Below are positions 33,701 to 43,857 of a DNA stretch of 64,000 bases, one piece after another. A program made the position numbers and the translations under genes. Source of the DNA: Plasmopara viticola. Its lineage: Eukaryota; Oomycota; Peronosporomycetes; Peronosporales; Peronosporaceae. The notes under the pieces were generated by a model that saw only the letters and a program-made list of their open reading frames with translations, was not told the origin of the DNA and made no database searches. How positions within the stretch are numbered: position 1 is the stretch's first letter; each line of letters starts with the position of its first letter. Location: contig MBPM02000007.1 of NCBI GenBank assembly GCA_001695595.3, positions 1,302,001 through 1,366,000 of the forward strand, written 5' to 3'.

Positions 33701-33856
33701 TCTGGTGGTCCCATGCTGTACAAAGTGTCAGTGGGAGATGTCCTTACGTGGATTGGGCCAATGGAGATCAGTGGCTCGACCTTTCACTCGTCCATGGCGG
33801 GTCTGCGGGCTGTGAAACGACCTGTTGTCTTGCGCTTTTACAAACGTGGAACATGA
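30707..33856 (+). CDS. Protein with five PDZ-like repeats
   Basis: One frame of 1049 residues, no introns. After a divergent N-terminus come a Gln/Met-rich helix (HHKIQQQMQLQMEM) and acidic Ser/Asp runs. Five copies of a PDZ-like unit follow at about residues 296-378, 424-505, 518-603, 859-938 and 968-1045. Each opens Y-I/V-W (YEIKWMDGPLGISL, YEVVWPEGTALGLTL, YELIWRESANLGLVF). Each carries a V.PGD.L/VGD.L turn and ends with KP--L-F. A 250-residue Ser/Thr/Pro-rich linker separates repeats 3 and 4. PDZ domains bind C-terminal peptides and build scaffolds; the partner is unknown. The first 74 residues have a different composition, so ATG 30929 or 30965 may be the real start. The gene is convergent with TMEM184. 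Confidence 0.75.
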   Translation: MLRHDDDLNYMGLTSLKLSHVAASGLPKVAGRGATFVPFRQSHGCIPRACKLRTFSTFVQYSCSSPSQTSSAGGMHAPDAAPSSGNMTHEELLAHQLDMHHKIQQQMQLQMEMSMQLGSRQSLTSSFAKVEPDLGDNVFDMLDDLIMIPSRAVPPERRSLSKQTREEVADNDPPAIGSGSVSGGRDSLADILESLDMDSDDEIGDETLSSGSERAHSTSDSLDEGDLDDMDDLENVDSDDALDQRLDMDGPYKAEPSEIAPADEDLVHMRRSSLDLLASMRGSTSGMSTNGTGNVCTLIWEGGLLGLRLRHSQSRMMPAVSKITGKSSIFGVHLVEVGDLLLRIGDRVTREMDFLDAINYLKEVPKPCTLVFQRLLADPMAVKPVQPKVKSAIGLKLAAKFDELLAAENEKFPPLPALKIDAKYEIKWMDGPLGISLIASKDVPYPLVTRITGKNRSPQVQDVQPGHYLVQIGTYNTADGNFNTAIKFLQKVQKPVSLFFCPSSKKVSLRPELADDEYDHIWEKKQPLCFTVRPSVGGHMVVADLGSAKSIKVKMKGVPNNVAAFVNSHDRIIWINDECVQDLTFHESLLKLRTAKRPLVIRFKKSSPEDAMTAFSPSVVHSTSTPTSVMSSPPSLSSSEISPPGAPHLKTGQPLSAPLPASRGFTNPLKKMSIALGNHTKDNGNNGNSSTKGQEEARKQLDRQHVAQSQQHSSHEVAQGKFWSHGDHDVKRAGHDSRQTMASPSNALHTSPVGSRGQHAAGLTITTKVPSSRTIESPNLTNAHRNESNPRTVDSANKVRNFEHQPLKPLIAKSSSDPTDDTPLKPLAQNTSRQGATPQAPLTGPSRSREKEMDKDNSVYEVVWPEGTALGLTLRVHPTTRFPVVARVTGTSNLRNIEHVSPGDILFAANNMNIVPQPKFKQTLENLSRLPKPAVLRFRRASTVAHASLRTDESDQTLPRGPALKDREYELIWRESANLGLVFSSDNDVPKVTKVDVDSGGPMLYKVSVGDVLTWIGPMEISGSTFHSSMAGLRAVKRPVVLRFYKRGT

Positions 33857-34089
33857 TGGAGTAAAGCTTGTCGTAGAATTTTAAAGTGCCTAGGAAAGAA
33901 AACACTGCAGCACTCGAGACAGGATTGAAAGCTCTTGGTGCTTCAAGTTAAGTCAGTGTGAAAGGGTCCTGTTGCTCGTTTTGTGTAATTTTAACATTAC
34001 TACAAGGAAATTTCATTGTGTTGACCCAACTTTAAGCATAATGTACAACTCGAAATGTAATAATTAGACGTGTGCTTCCTACCTCGGTG

Positions 34090-35127
34090 TTAAAAGACGC
34101 TACTACCAGGCGACGACGACACGTGAAAGCGCTCAAATTTGGCCGCAAGCGCTTGTTTCTTGGTGAGGATTTCATGCCGCGAATTCTTAAGATCTGTCGA
34201 GACGTCCGTGACATTGATCGCGTCCATAAAGTTCGCCAACAGTGGCGCTTTGACGTTCGAAGACGAGACGTTGACACCCGAAGGCGCTAGGAAATCTTCA
34301 ATGGCAAAAGCAAAGTGGTGGGCAATGGCAAACCCGAGCATTTCCACGCAAATGACAAAATCGTTCAATGCCGACGCAATTTTGTGGGCGTCCCAACACT
34401 CTGGACAACCAATCTGCCACTTTTCCGAAATGACTCCGACACTCACGAGCATACTGATCAAAATAGACTGCCAATACGTAAAAAAGATGATGGCTTTGAT
34501 AGCAAGAAATTTGGGCCATGGCCGCATGGGCTGCAACTCTTCGTGGGCTCCATGAAAAAAAATGAGGAGACAGTAGAGTGCCCACGTCTGAGAGACACTG
34601 AGGATAAAGCATACGTAACCGTAGCTCACAAGAGGGTTCATGAGCTCGCCTTCGCCGTACACGCCAGCTAAACTCGTTATGAGCATGACAATGCTCATCA
34701 ATAATTTTATCGGAATGTATTGCAATATCCCAATCGTCGTCTGACGCAAAAACTTTCCTCCCATGGACCACGGTTGTACACAACAAAATGGAAAGACATG
34801 GGTCATCTGCGGCTTGGAGCGCATGGTGCTGGCTAACACCGACTGACCGCCAAGGTATTCGACCAAGAAACAGTGGAACGAGTAGAGGGCAAAAGCTTCG
34901 TAGAGATCGCGCACAGTCTCGAATAACAGCTTGGACTCGTTGAAAACCAGCGCCATGTACGACGTGAGCGCGTAAATGGGCACCATCATGAGAATGCGAA
35001 TCACATGCTTTCGGATACCTGCGGACGGGTTGTACAACAAATGCGTCCAGATCAGCCACCCGGACAAGATGATAGCGAGCAGCGTAAAAGCGCCCGAGAT
35101 GGCGTACGCGAGCGTCTGCAGCTGCAT
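34090..35127 (-). CDS. TMEM184 / DUF300 (OST-alpha-like) membrane protein
   Basis: The protein has 345 residues and about seven hydrophobic helices, matching the length and topology of TMEM184/LAZ1 proteins (organic solute transporter alpha fold). Family signatures are SYMALVFNESKLLFETVRDLYEAF, YSFHCFLVEYLGG, a Cys-rich CCVQPW, FLAIKAIIFFTYWQS and NDFVICVEMLGFAIAHHFAF. The C-terminal 60 residues are hydrophilic and presumably cytosolic. Plant and animal relatives are linked to vacuolar/endosomal trafficking and vesicle transport; the direct substrate is unknown. Start ATG 35127, no introns. It is divergent from SPT16 across a 196-bp shared upstream region and convergent with the PDZ-like gene (233 bp apart). 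Confidence 0.88.
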   Translation of the reverse strand: MQLQTLAYAISGAFTLLAIILSGWLIWTHLLYNPSAGIRKHVIRILMMVPIYALTSYMALVFNESKLLFETVRDLYEAFALYSFHCFLVEYLGGQSVLASTMRSKPQMTHVFPFCCVQPWSMGGKFLRQTTIGILQYIPIKLLMSIVMLITSLAGVYGEGELMNPLVSYGYVCFILSVSQTWALYCLLIFFHGAHEELQPMRPWPKFLAIKAIIFFTYWQSILISMLVSVGVISEKWQIGCPECWDAHKIASALNDFVICVEMLGFAIAHHFAFAIEDFLAPSGVNVSSSNVKAPLLANFMDAINVTDVSTDLKNSRHEILTKKQALAAKFERFHVSSSPGSSVF

Positions 35128-35235
35128 CGCGAGCGGGAACAGAGCAATAGTGCTTATGTACCAGTATGAGAAACCGGTGTTGTCCGATTAACTTTATTTA
35201 TAATAACGTTTAAGCCAATCAAAGTCATTGCATGC

Positions 35236-35274
35236 CGTTAGAAACCTTATCCCAGGCAAGAAACGTTTCTAACG
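35236..35274. promoter_or_regulatory. Inverted repeat in the TMEM184/SPT16 divergent promoter
   Basis: CGTTAGAAAC at 35236-35245 is mirrored exactly by GTTTCTAACG at 35265-35274, with 19 bp between. The pair sits in the 196 bp separating two divergent start codons, 108 bp from the TMEM184 ATG and 49 bp from the SPT16 ATG. A symmetric site for a dimeric regulator is a reasonable guess; a chance 10-bp repeat is not excluded. Confidence 0.45.
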
Positions 35275-35323
35275 AGCTGGCACCAAAAGAGTGGTTTTCA
35301 GTGAGTTTGCTCTCCCTCTAGCC

Positions 35324-38300
35324 ATGGCGGAGGACAAGGTGAGAGTGAAGCAGGAGAATAAGACGGAGGTTGGGACAATCGACTCTGCATCGAGTGTGCC
35401 ACATCTGGACGCTGCCATGTTTTATCGGCGTCTTGAGCGTCTCTATAGTGCATGGAAGGTAGCACGTTGGACCTGGTGCCAATCTTTTTCTTGGAATAAC
35501 ATTTTCGATCTCTTGTGTTTATCGACTAGGAACACAAGAATGACGATTCGTGGGGGAACGTCGACTCCTTCTGTGTCCTTGCAGGTCGTGCGCAGCAAGA
35601 AGAATCGGGCTACCGCAAATCGGCCGTCTTGCAGATCTTTTTACTCGGGTTTCTCGAGTTTCCCGAGACGTTGATGGTGTTTACACCCGAGACACTGTAC
35701 GTGCTCACAGGCGGTAAGAAATACACGATGCTTGAAGCAGTAGCGAAGGAAAATGCCTTGTCATGGGTCAAGTTAAAGTTACTTAAGCGCAACAAAGCAG
35801 ACGGGAACACGAGCAACTTTACGGTTTTGACCAATGCCATTCAAGCGAGTGGGACCAAGACGGGTGTCTTAAGTAAGGAAAACCCTTTGGGCGAGCTTGT
35901 CAGTAGCTTTAACAAAGCATTGAAAGCATTGGACGTGGAGCAACTTGACGTCAGCAAAGGGATTGAAATGGTTTTGACGATTAAAGAGACTGAAGAGCTT
36001 GAAAATATTCGATGGGCAGGCGCTTTATCCAGTAAAGTCTTTAAACTTAAGTTCATGGAAGATATGGAACAGATTATCGACGATGAAAAATCGATTAGCC
36101 ATGAACAAATCTCGTTGGCGATTGAAGACGTGTTTGATACGCCTTCGAAAATCAAAGTGACGATCGATCCCGTGGACATTGAGCCCTGTTATCCCCCCAT
36201 TATCCAGTCCGGAGGCCACTATGACTTGAAACCCAGTGCTCTGAGCAATACCAATGCGATGACGTATGACGTCATCATGTGTTCCCTTGGCGCACGGTAC
36301 AAAGGCTACTGCTCCAATGTTGCACGAACGTTTTTCATTGATCCAACGAGTTCGATGGAAAAAGCGTACGAGTTGCTACGGGAAGCGCACGAGATGTGTA
36401 TTAAAGAGTTGCAACCTGGCAAAAGTGTGGCAAAAGTCGTGGAAAAAGTGCGCAAGTTTATTCAATCGCGAAATGGCACGTTGTTTGCAAAGTTGACGAA
36501 AAACCTGGGATTTGGCATTGGCTTGGAGTTTCGTGAGTCGTGCAACCTATTGACGACCAAGAATCAAACGGTAATTCAAGAAGGCATGGCGTTTAACGTC
36601 GCGTTTGGTTTTCAAGACATTCCGATTCCCGAATCGCAACGGAAAAAGAAGAAATTGGAGAGTTACGCGGTGTTTCTTGCTGATACGGTCGTTGTTTTGG
36701 CGAATGAGACGAAGTGTTATACAAAGGTACCAAAAGCATGGGGTAAAGTGCGCTACGATATTGAAGACGATGACGAGAAGGACGATGAAAAGACGAAAAA
36801 GGCGAGTAAAGGAAAAGATAAATCTGTGCGTGGAGGCGTGGACACGTCGCTGTCGGGCACGCGGAATCAGGTGCTTCAGTCGCGTCTTCGGGATCAACAA
36901 CGCCAGTTGGAAGGGAAAGAAACGGACCAGGAACGACGAGACCGGCATCAAGCTGAACTCATGCGTCGAAAGCGCGAAGAAGCGATGCGTCGATTGGAAG
37001 AACAGAACAATGACACGTCGGACGATCCGAAAAAGGAAAAGAGTATCAAGGCGTACGCTGGTCCACAGCATTATCCGCCCGAGTTGCGGGAACGTCAAGT
37101 GATGGTCGACATGCGCGCCGAGGCCGTGATTCTCCCAATCAACGGAGTTCCCGTGCCGTTTCACATTTCGACAATTAAGAATGTCAGCAAGTCGGAGGAA
37201 GACAAGGCCACGTACTTGCGGATTAACTTTTTCGTGCCCGGGACTTCGCTTGGACGTGATGTACTTCCAGCCATGGCGAACGCAATCACCAAGTATCCTC
37301 ACAAGATGTTTATCAAAGAATTGGGCTTCCGTTCGATGGACGCGCACAATTTAAACAATCAATTTCGATTGATCAAAGAGCTTCAGAAACGTGTGAAACA
37401 ACGGGAACAGCGGGAACAGGAAGAATCGGATCTGGTAGTCCAGGAAGACTTGATTTTGACCCGCGATCGTCGTGTCCCGCGTCTGATTGACCTGTCAGCA
37501 CGACCGCACTTGACGGGCCGTAAGACGCATGGGACGCTCGAAGCGCATTCAAACGGTGTGCGATTTACTACGAACAAGAACCAGAAACTTGATATCCTGT
37601 ACGCTAACATTAAGCACGCAATTTTTCAGCCTTGCGATAAAGAACTGGTGGTCTTGATTCATTTTCACTTGAAAAATCACATTATGATTGGAAAGAAGAA
37701 ACAGAAGGACGTGCAGTTTTATACTGAAGTCATTGAAGGTTCCCAGACTCTGGACAATCGACGACGATCCATGTACGATCCGGACGAACTGGATGAAGAG
37801 AATCGAGAGCGTGCGTTGCGAGAGAAGCTCAATACGACGTTTAAAGAGTTTTGCCACAAGATGGAGAGTGTATCGGAACGACATGGCAAGCCAGTGGTCT
37901 TTGACATTCCCTACCGGGAGTTGGGGTTCATGGGGACACCGTTTAAAGAGATGGTGTTGCTCCAACCGTCTGTTCACTGTCTTGTGAGCCTCACGGACAC
38001 GCCATTCTTTATCATCTCGTTGGATGAAGTGGAGCACGTGCACTTTGAACGCGTCATGTTTTCGTCGAAAAACTTTGACGTTGTGTTTGTGTTTAAAAAC
38101 TTTGACATTATGCCCATGCGGATTAGTGCCGTGTCCATGAGTGAGCTCGAGCGGATCAAAGAGTGGCTGGATGATATTGATATTTGCTTCACAACGGGGA
38201 CTGCAAATCTGAATTGGAAGAGCATTATGTCCACAATCAAGAGTGACCATCGGTTTTACCTCGACACGGACGACGACGGGGTGCCCAAACCTGCTGGTTG

Positions 38301-38675
38301 GGAGTTTTTAAAGGTGCGATCGAGTAGTGTTGAGTTGCGAAAGGTGTTTGACGTCGTTGCTTGGCATTGTAGATGGAAGGGTCGGATGATGAAGATGATG
38401 ACGAGGAAGAAGCTGGAGATAGCAATTACTCGGGAGCGTCGGAAGAGGACGACGACGAGAGCGACTCGAGTGATTCGGATGGGTCGGACTGGGAATCGAT
38501 TGTGGATGAGGATTCCATGTCTGAAGAACCGTCGGATGAAGAGGACGCACCGTCGTGGGATGAGCTGGAAAAGGAGGCACAAGCGTCCGATCGTATGCGG
38601 AACGAGAAACGTGAGCAGGAAGACGACGACGAAGACTATCGCCGTTCGAAAAAGAAGAAGTCGCGTCGTCAGTAG
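35324..38675 (+). CDS. SPT16: FACT complex subunit SPT16
   Basis: This is the large subunit of the FACT histone chaperone, which reorganises nucleosomes during transcription and replication. The exons are 35324-35458, 35530-38313 and 38373-38675 (introns 71 and 59 bp), 1073 residues, close to the animal and yeast length. The start ATG has a GCCATGG context. Exon 1/2 joins FYRRLERLYSAWK to EHKNDDSWGNVDSF, matching the SPT16 N-lobe. The aminopeptidase-like domain (SALSNTNAMTYDVIMCSLGA, GFGIGLEFRE), the middle domain (RVPRLIDLSARPHLTGRK) and the Rtt106-like domain (PSVHCLVSLTDTPFFIISLD) follow. The last exon is the acidic tail (MEGSDDEDDDEEEAGD), ending in a basic KKKKSRRQ. The gene is divergent from TMEM184 and 138 bp upstream of the EF-hand gene. 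Confidence 0.95.
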
Positions 38676-38813
38676 GATTGTACCCTGCATGTTCGTACAA
38701 TTATGACTTTTGAATGCGAAAAGTGCTATGAAAGATGTATGAGTTATTTGAGCAGAGTACTACTTGCGAGCATAGTACTTTTGTTTACTACTAATGTACT
38801 TTGTGAAACGACT

Positions 38814-40656
38814 ATGCCGATCGTAATGTCCGACAAGGAACTACGCGAGACTGTAAAGTTAGCTTTTAGCTGCTACGACGAAGACGGAAATGGGCGCATT
38901 GATGCAGTTGAGCTGCGCCATTTGGTCAAGGATTTGGGTGGAGTTTTAACGGAGCGCGACTTTTGTCGGGCGCTTGACATTTTAGATCGTGACGGCAATG
39001 GTGTGATCGATCGAGAAGAGTTTACAGAGTGGTGGATAGGACAGTCAAAAGAGAACGAAGGGGTGGGAGAAGTTGAGAGAACGCTGATGAGACTTAAAGA
39101 TCTTGGTCGTCAACGATTTCGTCTTGATATCCATACTGCTTGTTGGAACGGCTTTGAAGACGCCGTATTGAGACTTGTCGACGATGGCTCTGAGCTCGTG
39201 AATGACAGAGATGTTTCGGAATATGGCGTACCTTAGTAGTGTTTAGTAATGTATTGTAGGGTACGAGTGCATTTATGTTTTTTATGCTGTGTGGTGCTAC
39301 AGGACCAGAATTCACCACTGCATTACGCGGCGTATCAAGGACACACCTCGATATGCAATCTTTTGGTTGGTTATCTTTCTTCTTCTTAGACAGTACTATT
39401 TATGACATAAATATTAATTTAAAAGTGCTGGCTGTTTAGATATCATTTGGAGCGAGTATCGATGCTACAAATGGATCTGGCTGTACACCAGTGTTTTTCG
39501 CGACCCAACAAGGACATGTGGAAGTAGTGAACCTCTTGTTACAGGCACGTCACGCATACAGTCCATTGTCGCAATGCTTATTAGTTGTACACATTTGCCG
39601 CAGAATTTGGCTGATCTTCATATTGCTGAGAAAAAAGTATCATGATTCTGATATATTGCCATTACAATACATTTAAAGCTCATTATTGCTGTCCACGTAG
39701 AATAAATTGACGCCAGTGGATGTGTGCAGTACTCCAGCAATCATGGAATTGTTTAGAAACCTGCCAGGCAAGCGTAAGATCTCATTGTTGCTCATTAGCA
39801 TATCGATACCATGAGGTCAAAAGGATGCATGCTTCTTCCAATGGTTTAGCTCCATCAATCCCGACAGCACCAACACTTGAACCATTGTCAGATACCGCTC
39901 TGAAAGTTTCATGGTAAAAAAGTAGCAATAGTTTTGGAAACTGTGCAATCTCATGTCTTCTGAACAATATAGGTCACCACCGTGTCTCAACTTGGACGAG
40001 GTGGTGCCAGTATCGGGATACAAGATCAAGCTTACGTCCACGTCAGAGCCTACCAAAATTGTGCATGCAATTGCGTTTCCCACTGAAACTTGCCTCACTA
40101 ACCTCCGCGCGAATGCTGAATATTCTGCATCAATCTGTGCTATCAATCTCCACGGGTTAAGTGACTATAGTGCAGCGTCAAAAGTCGCTACAACAAAAAG
40201 AGGTGAGCATTAGGAGGTATTTGCAATCACGTGCAAATTTAATCTAACTACAATTTTTCAACACAGCGAAAGCATTGGGACCACTCTTGAGTGTCGCAGC
40301 TATCGGATCAACGGAAGTTACTGTGATGTGGGATTTGGCAGAGTTGGATCGCCAGTCTGGTACCACTTGCATCATCTACTTGACATCGCCTGAACTAAAT
40401 GGAACGTGCAAATGGGAAGTTGTGTATAAAACTGATGACCTCTCTATCAAGTACGTAAGTTTGAAGCGTTGAGTTTTGGTGTTTGCCAACTCTATCTTGG
40501 ATTCGTGTGTTTAGCTGTACAACTGTCAAGAACTTGATTGCAGATCATCGATACAAAGTACGGGCAGCTGCCATTAGCTCGGACAACCACAAGACGCTTT
40601 CAGATGCCATTACAATTAGAACTAGTGGAAAAGCGGCGAATAAAGTTGATGATTAA
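38814..40656 (+). CDS. EF-hand / ankyrin / fibronectin-III mosaic protein
   Basis: Nine exons: 38814-39227, 39303-39365, 39440-39544, 39604-39636, 39701-39773, 39850-39913, 39973-40202, 40267-40450 and 40515-40656. All are in frame, giving 435 residues. Two canonical EF-hand loops occupy residues 22-33 (DEDGNGRIDAVE) and 58-69 (DRDGNGVIDREE), so calcium binding is likely. Ankyrin repeats span exons 1-5 (SPLHYAAYQGHTSICNLL, GCTPVFFATQQGHVEVVNLL, NKLTPVDV). Two FN3 domains follow (SGYKIKLTST, LRANAEYSASICAI; then TVMWDL and DHRYKVRAAAIS). The third intron begins GC, and exon 4 has only 33 bp; the ankyrin register across it supports both. An earlier in-frame ATG at 38703 would add an odd 37 residues. 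The 3' end is uncertain because a further FN3-like piece follows at 40695. Confidence 0.75.
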
Positions 40657-40694
40657 TATCGTGAGCAAGTTTGATAGCCACAAGTTAAGATTTG

Positions 40695-40877
40695 CCACGA
40701 ATAGCCATAATTGTTTTAAGGGTTCTTTTTAAAAGTATCGTATCAATCGACGGTGGCAAAGCATTGACAAGTTATGTAATCAAACTAAGCAATTCTAAAA
40801 CAGTGCTTAGCTCCAAACGCTTTGATTCTCAATCACACACTAGCCTTGAAGGAACGCAAGGCGGAAAGCCACAGTAA
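40695..40877 (+). pseudogene. FN3-like remnant or extra exon
   Basis: In one frame, DGGKALTSYVIKLS fits the central strands of a third fibronectin-III domain. The preceding tryptophan strand is missing and the frame ends at TAA soon after. It could be a terminal exon of the preceding gene, for example through a donor at ACTA/GTGGAA near 40624, or a decayed domain. Confidence 0.4.
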
Positions 40878-40975
40878 CATAAAAGCACAAACACCTCAAG
40901 AAGTATTTTATGTATTTGAGGCAAATGCTTCAATTGTAGTAGATCATGCCTTTATATCTAGTTACTAGAATGCAC

Positions 40976-42749
40976 TTAGGAATTGCCATGCAAGTCGAGC
41001 TTCCACCGGTAAAGTTGATCAGTAAGAAATTGTGCCTTTTTGTTTGTTGCCTCAACACCTAATACATTTGGTGTAAAATTTCGTAGCTGACACCAATAAG
41101 CGTCAGATCTAACTACTTCTTTGCTCGTTCGTAAAAAGTATCTTGAAATAGTCGGAACCCGCCACTTCGAGCAATAGCATGAATACAATACTGGACGGAG
41201 GAAACCCCTGCTCCAACCAATTCCAGTTCGATTCCACCGTTTCCAAATACTTTTGGTCCGCGATGACGTTGGCAATTTCTGGCGAAATCAATATCTTAAG
41301 AACCGTCTTCTCGCCGAGCATGTGTCAGCTGCAAGTAATGCTTGCCCTCTCCTATCAAGCAGCATTGCCAGTAGCTGCAAAGAATCGAAATTTGCGGTGT
41401 GCGTCCAAAATTTATATCTTTAGGTAGCGCACCCAAAAGCTTTTCGATGCCTAATTTACAAACGACTATATAAAATTTATCAGCGTTTGCTTCATCAACA
41501 TAGACACAACGTCGGACGGAAGTGTTTCTTCCAGCATCAAAATTGACGTCAGCTGAATCACATTCTCATAGTTCGAGCTGAGATGGGCAGTGGATGGAAA
41601 ACTCAACACCATTAGAATAGTGCTGTACGCCATGTGTTGTCAAATGCAGGCGACTCTGGCTCTACCACTGCAAAAAGCATTTGCTCGAAGTCGGGATTTG
41701 CGGAGCGTGCAAAGCTTACTTGAATACTTTTTCCATTGAACATTTTGAGGAAATGCAACCAGAAGCTCTTTGATGGCCCGTCGAAAACAGGGTAGTGAAG
41801 TGGTCAGCTTTCGCTTTATCTTACACCAACATGGACACGATTTTAGACGAGGGTTTGCTCGCATCCAACTAAACACACACGCGATCAGTAATATGAGCCT
41901 GATTGCGAAAATTGTCCAGCGGAAGTATACTTTGGAGTATAGCAGCGTCCTCAAACAACTTGCGGGAGGTAGATGGCTCTGTTTCGACAGCCAGGTCCTT
42001 ACGGAATAAAACACTAAAGTAGCTGGTCATTATGGAAAACATTCTGTTTTTTAGTATGTTGGGATTGACGTGCTTCTTCATAAATGTCAAGGTGCGACCA
42101 CGACGAATTATATTAAATTCCGCGGCTGTATGTTGTTTTTAAAGAAATAGTACGTCGGCAGCATCACGCAATCTTTGACGACCGGACTTTTGACGTGGTC
42201 GTTGGCAACTTTGGCCTATCCTCAGAACCGATCGCGGTGATCAAAATCTTGGACAATGCTTCGGCGTCATATATGACCGACATTGCCGTAAGCATAAACT
42301 CGGATTTATCCTCGTTAAACGATGGGGGCAGACTAAATAGGCCCAATTGGTCCAGTTATTGTTCACAAAATGTTGCCTGTTAGCTTTTTTAGACCCAAAT
42401 TGTTGTAGACTGCAATTGGACACTTTTTGTCCTGTATGATTAAGTGTAAGTTTTCGAAGGCCCTTACCATTATTTCGGCAAATGATTTTTTGTGAGAATT
42501 GCCCTGTCTTTGTCATTGACACTTGTCGGCTCGTGAGTCTCTGTAACCGCTGATGCAACAGCATTGTCACGGACCCGATGGATCAAGTGATGACTTACTT
42601 GCGTACAAGTGGCCATAGCATCAAGTGATGAGTAATATCAAAACTTTGGTCAAGGAATGTATTCACTCCTTAAATAATGAATTCCCGTCGTCTTCCACGG
42701 TTTCGCCTTTACCAGGATTTACATTTGTGTCTCCCTGCTCTTCGTACAT
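40976..42749 (-). pseudogene. Frameshifted protein-coding remnant, family not identified
   Basis: On the minus strand, from about 42749 down to 40976, a chain of protein-like stretches runs on in order but changes frame roughly every 60-200 bp. In order they are MYEEQGDTNVNPGKGETVED, VSHHLIHRVRDNAVASAV, KKSFAEIMVRAFENLHLI, SLPPSFNEDKSEFMLTAMSV, SPVVKDCVMLPTYYFFKNN, FRKDLAVETEPSTSRKLFED, FDGPSKSFWLHFLKMFNGKS, SSNYENVIQLTSILMLEETL, LETVESNWNWLEQGF and CQLRNFTPNVLGV. Some changes could be introns, but most lack splice sites, so decay is more likely. CPIAVYNNLGL is faintly Vps13-like; I would not name the gene on that. It is antisense-oriented to the mosaic gene. Confidence 0.5.
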
Positions 42750-43420
42750 TAATCCGCATTTTCAATTCTATCGCCAATAGCGCTTCAACATGATTCTTTT
42801 TGGAACACTAGTGTCGACTTCCTTCTATCTAGTTTTTCGGCGGCTTAAGTTCTTTGTCAAACTTTAAGATGCTAGTTTTCCCATAGAAAGTATTTTTTAG
42901 AGGCATAATGATACGTATCCTTCTGTTTACAAAGGCGTTTTATTGGTCGAATTATAGTACTGGTAATATCGTGTCCAGAGCTGCATTACTATGGCATTTA
43001 TCATTCTGGATCATGATAGATGCTATAGTAAAGCAGCTATACATAACACTCACGACAATGTATCTAAAACAAATAATTTGTCGAAAGAAGTGATAATTTG
43101 CACACGCTACAGCGCGAATCGAAAGATTAAGCGTTGCATACCTAATCCCCGAAAATGAGTGATGGTCTAGAATTAAGCGCTAATTGACCACGTACAGGTA
43201 TTACCTGTCTTAATTAGAGCCCACAACTTGTACTCTGTGGTTTCGATAGTAAATGCTGATTTATCACCACATGCGTGGCCTTGGTTACTTGGGCTTTTGC
43301 AATGAGTTACATTCAGCAAGTCGATAAGATCAAAAACGCAGACGAAACGATTGTTTGAACAGACTGGTAGTGTTACTTCTGCAGCTGCACAATAATTTTA
43401 GAGTCCTTTGAACTCGGCAC

Positions 43421-43857
43421 CATGGACGCTTCCCTTCGGGAATTCTATTTGGAAACTTCAACGTTTGGGTCGGCTCGCAACAATGCTTTGGTATTAGTCA
43501 TGATTATGACTTTCACCAGTTTGCTACTAAGGTCTCCAAAAGTGCTACGATAAATGGCGATCTGACCACGGATCTTCTAAATGACTTCTTGAGCATCAAA
43601 CGTGGTATTCAATGAAGCGTGTTCCATTTGCTGATGTAAGTCGTCTGATTGAACGTGATTTACGGCAGACCGTTCAGATCCAAGGCGTCAATGCGGGTTG
43701 CCAAGAAACAAGCATGATTTTTTATCGTGAGCGAACAACAAATGAAATCCGATCGCTTGACCGGAGAGATTTTTTAGTTTTTTACAGCGTATGGAAAAAT
43801 ATGTACTCTAATGGCGATCAGCTAATCGCTTTTAAATCTCACAAATATATGATTTAA
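43421..43857 (+). pseudogene. Frameshifted coding remnant, unidentified
   Basis: Two open stretches in different frames abut at an ATGA overlap (43612-43615). The first reads FPSGILFGNFNVWVG, HDYDFHQFATKVSKS and TDLLNDFLSIKRGIQ before TGA. The second starts MKRVPFADVSRLIERDLRQT and ends KSHKYMI. Both look like protein, and the junction looks like a single-base shift. No family is recognised. Nothing recognisable lies between 42.75 and 43.42 kb. Confidence 0.4.

Noticed and set aside
36547..37347. Minus-strand frame of 266 codons across SPT16
   Set aside because: It is antisense to a strongly supported gene and has no recognisable family.
38703..38813. N-terminal extension of the EF-hand protein from ATG 38703
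   Set aside because: It would start 28 bp after the SPT16 stop and add 37 residues of odd composition; this DNA is more likely promoter. The hydrophobic piece in it is not a convincing signal peptide in this context.
39828..39849. ASSNGLA as part of the FN3 protein
   Set aside because: It lies in an open frame, but only the intron 39774-39849 (GTAAGA...TTTAG) keeps the frame from the preceding exon, so these bases are intronic.
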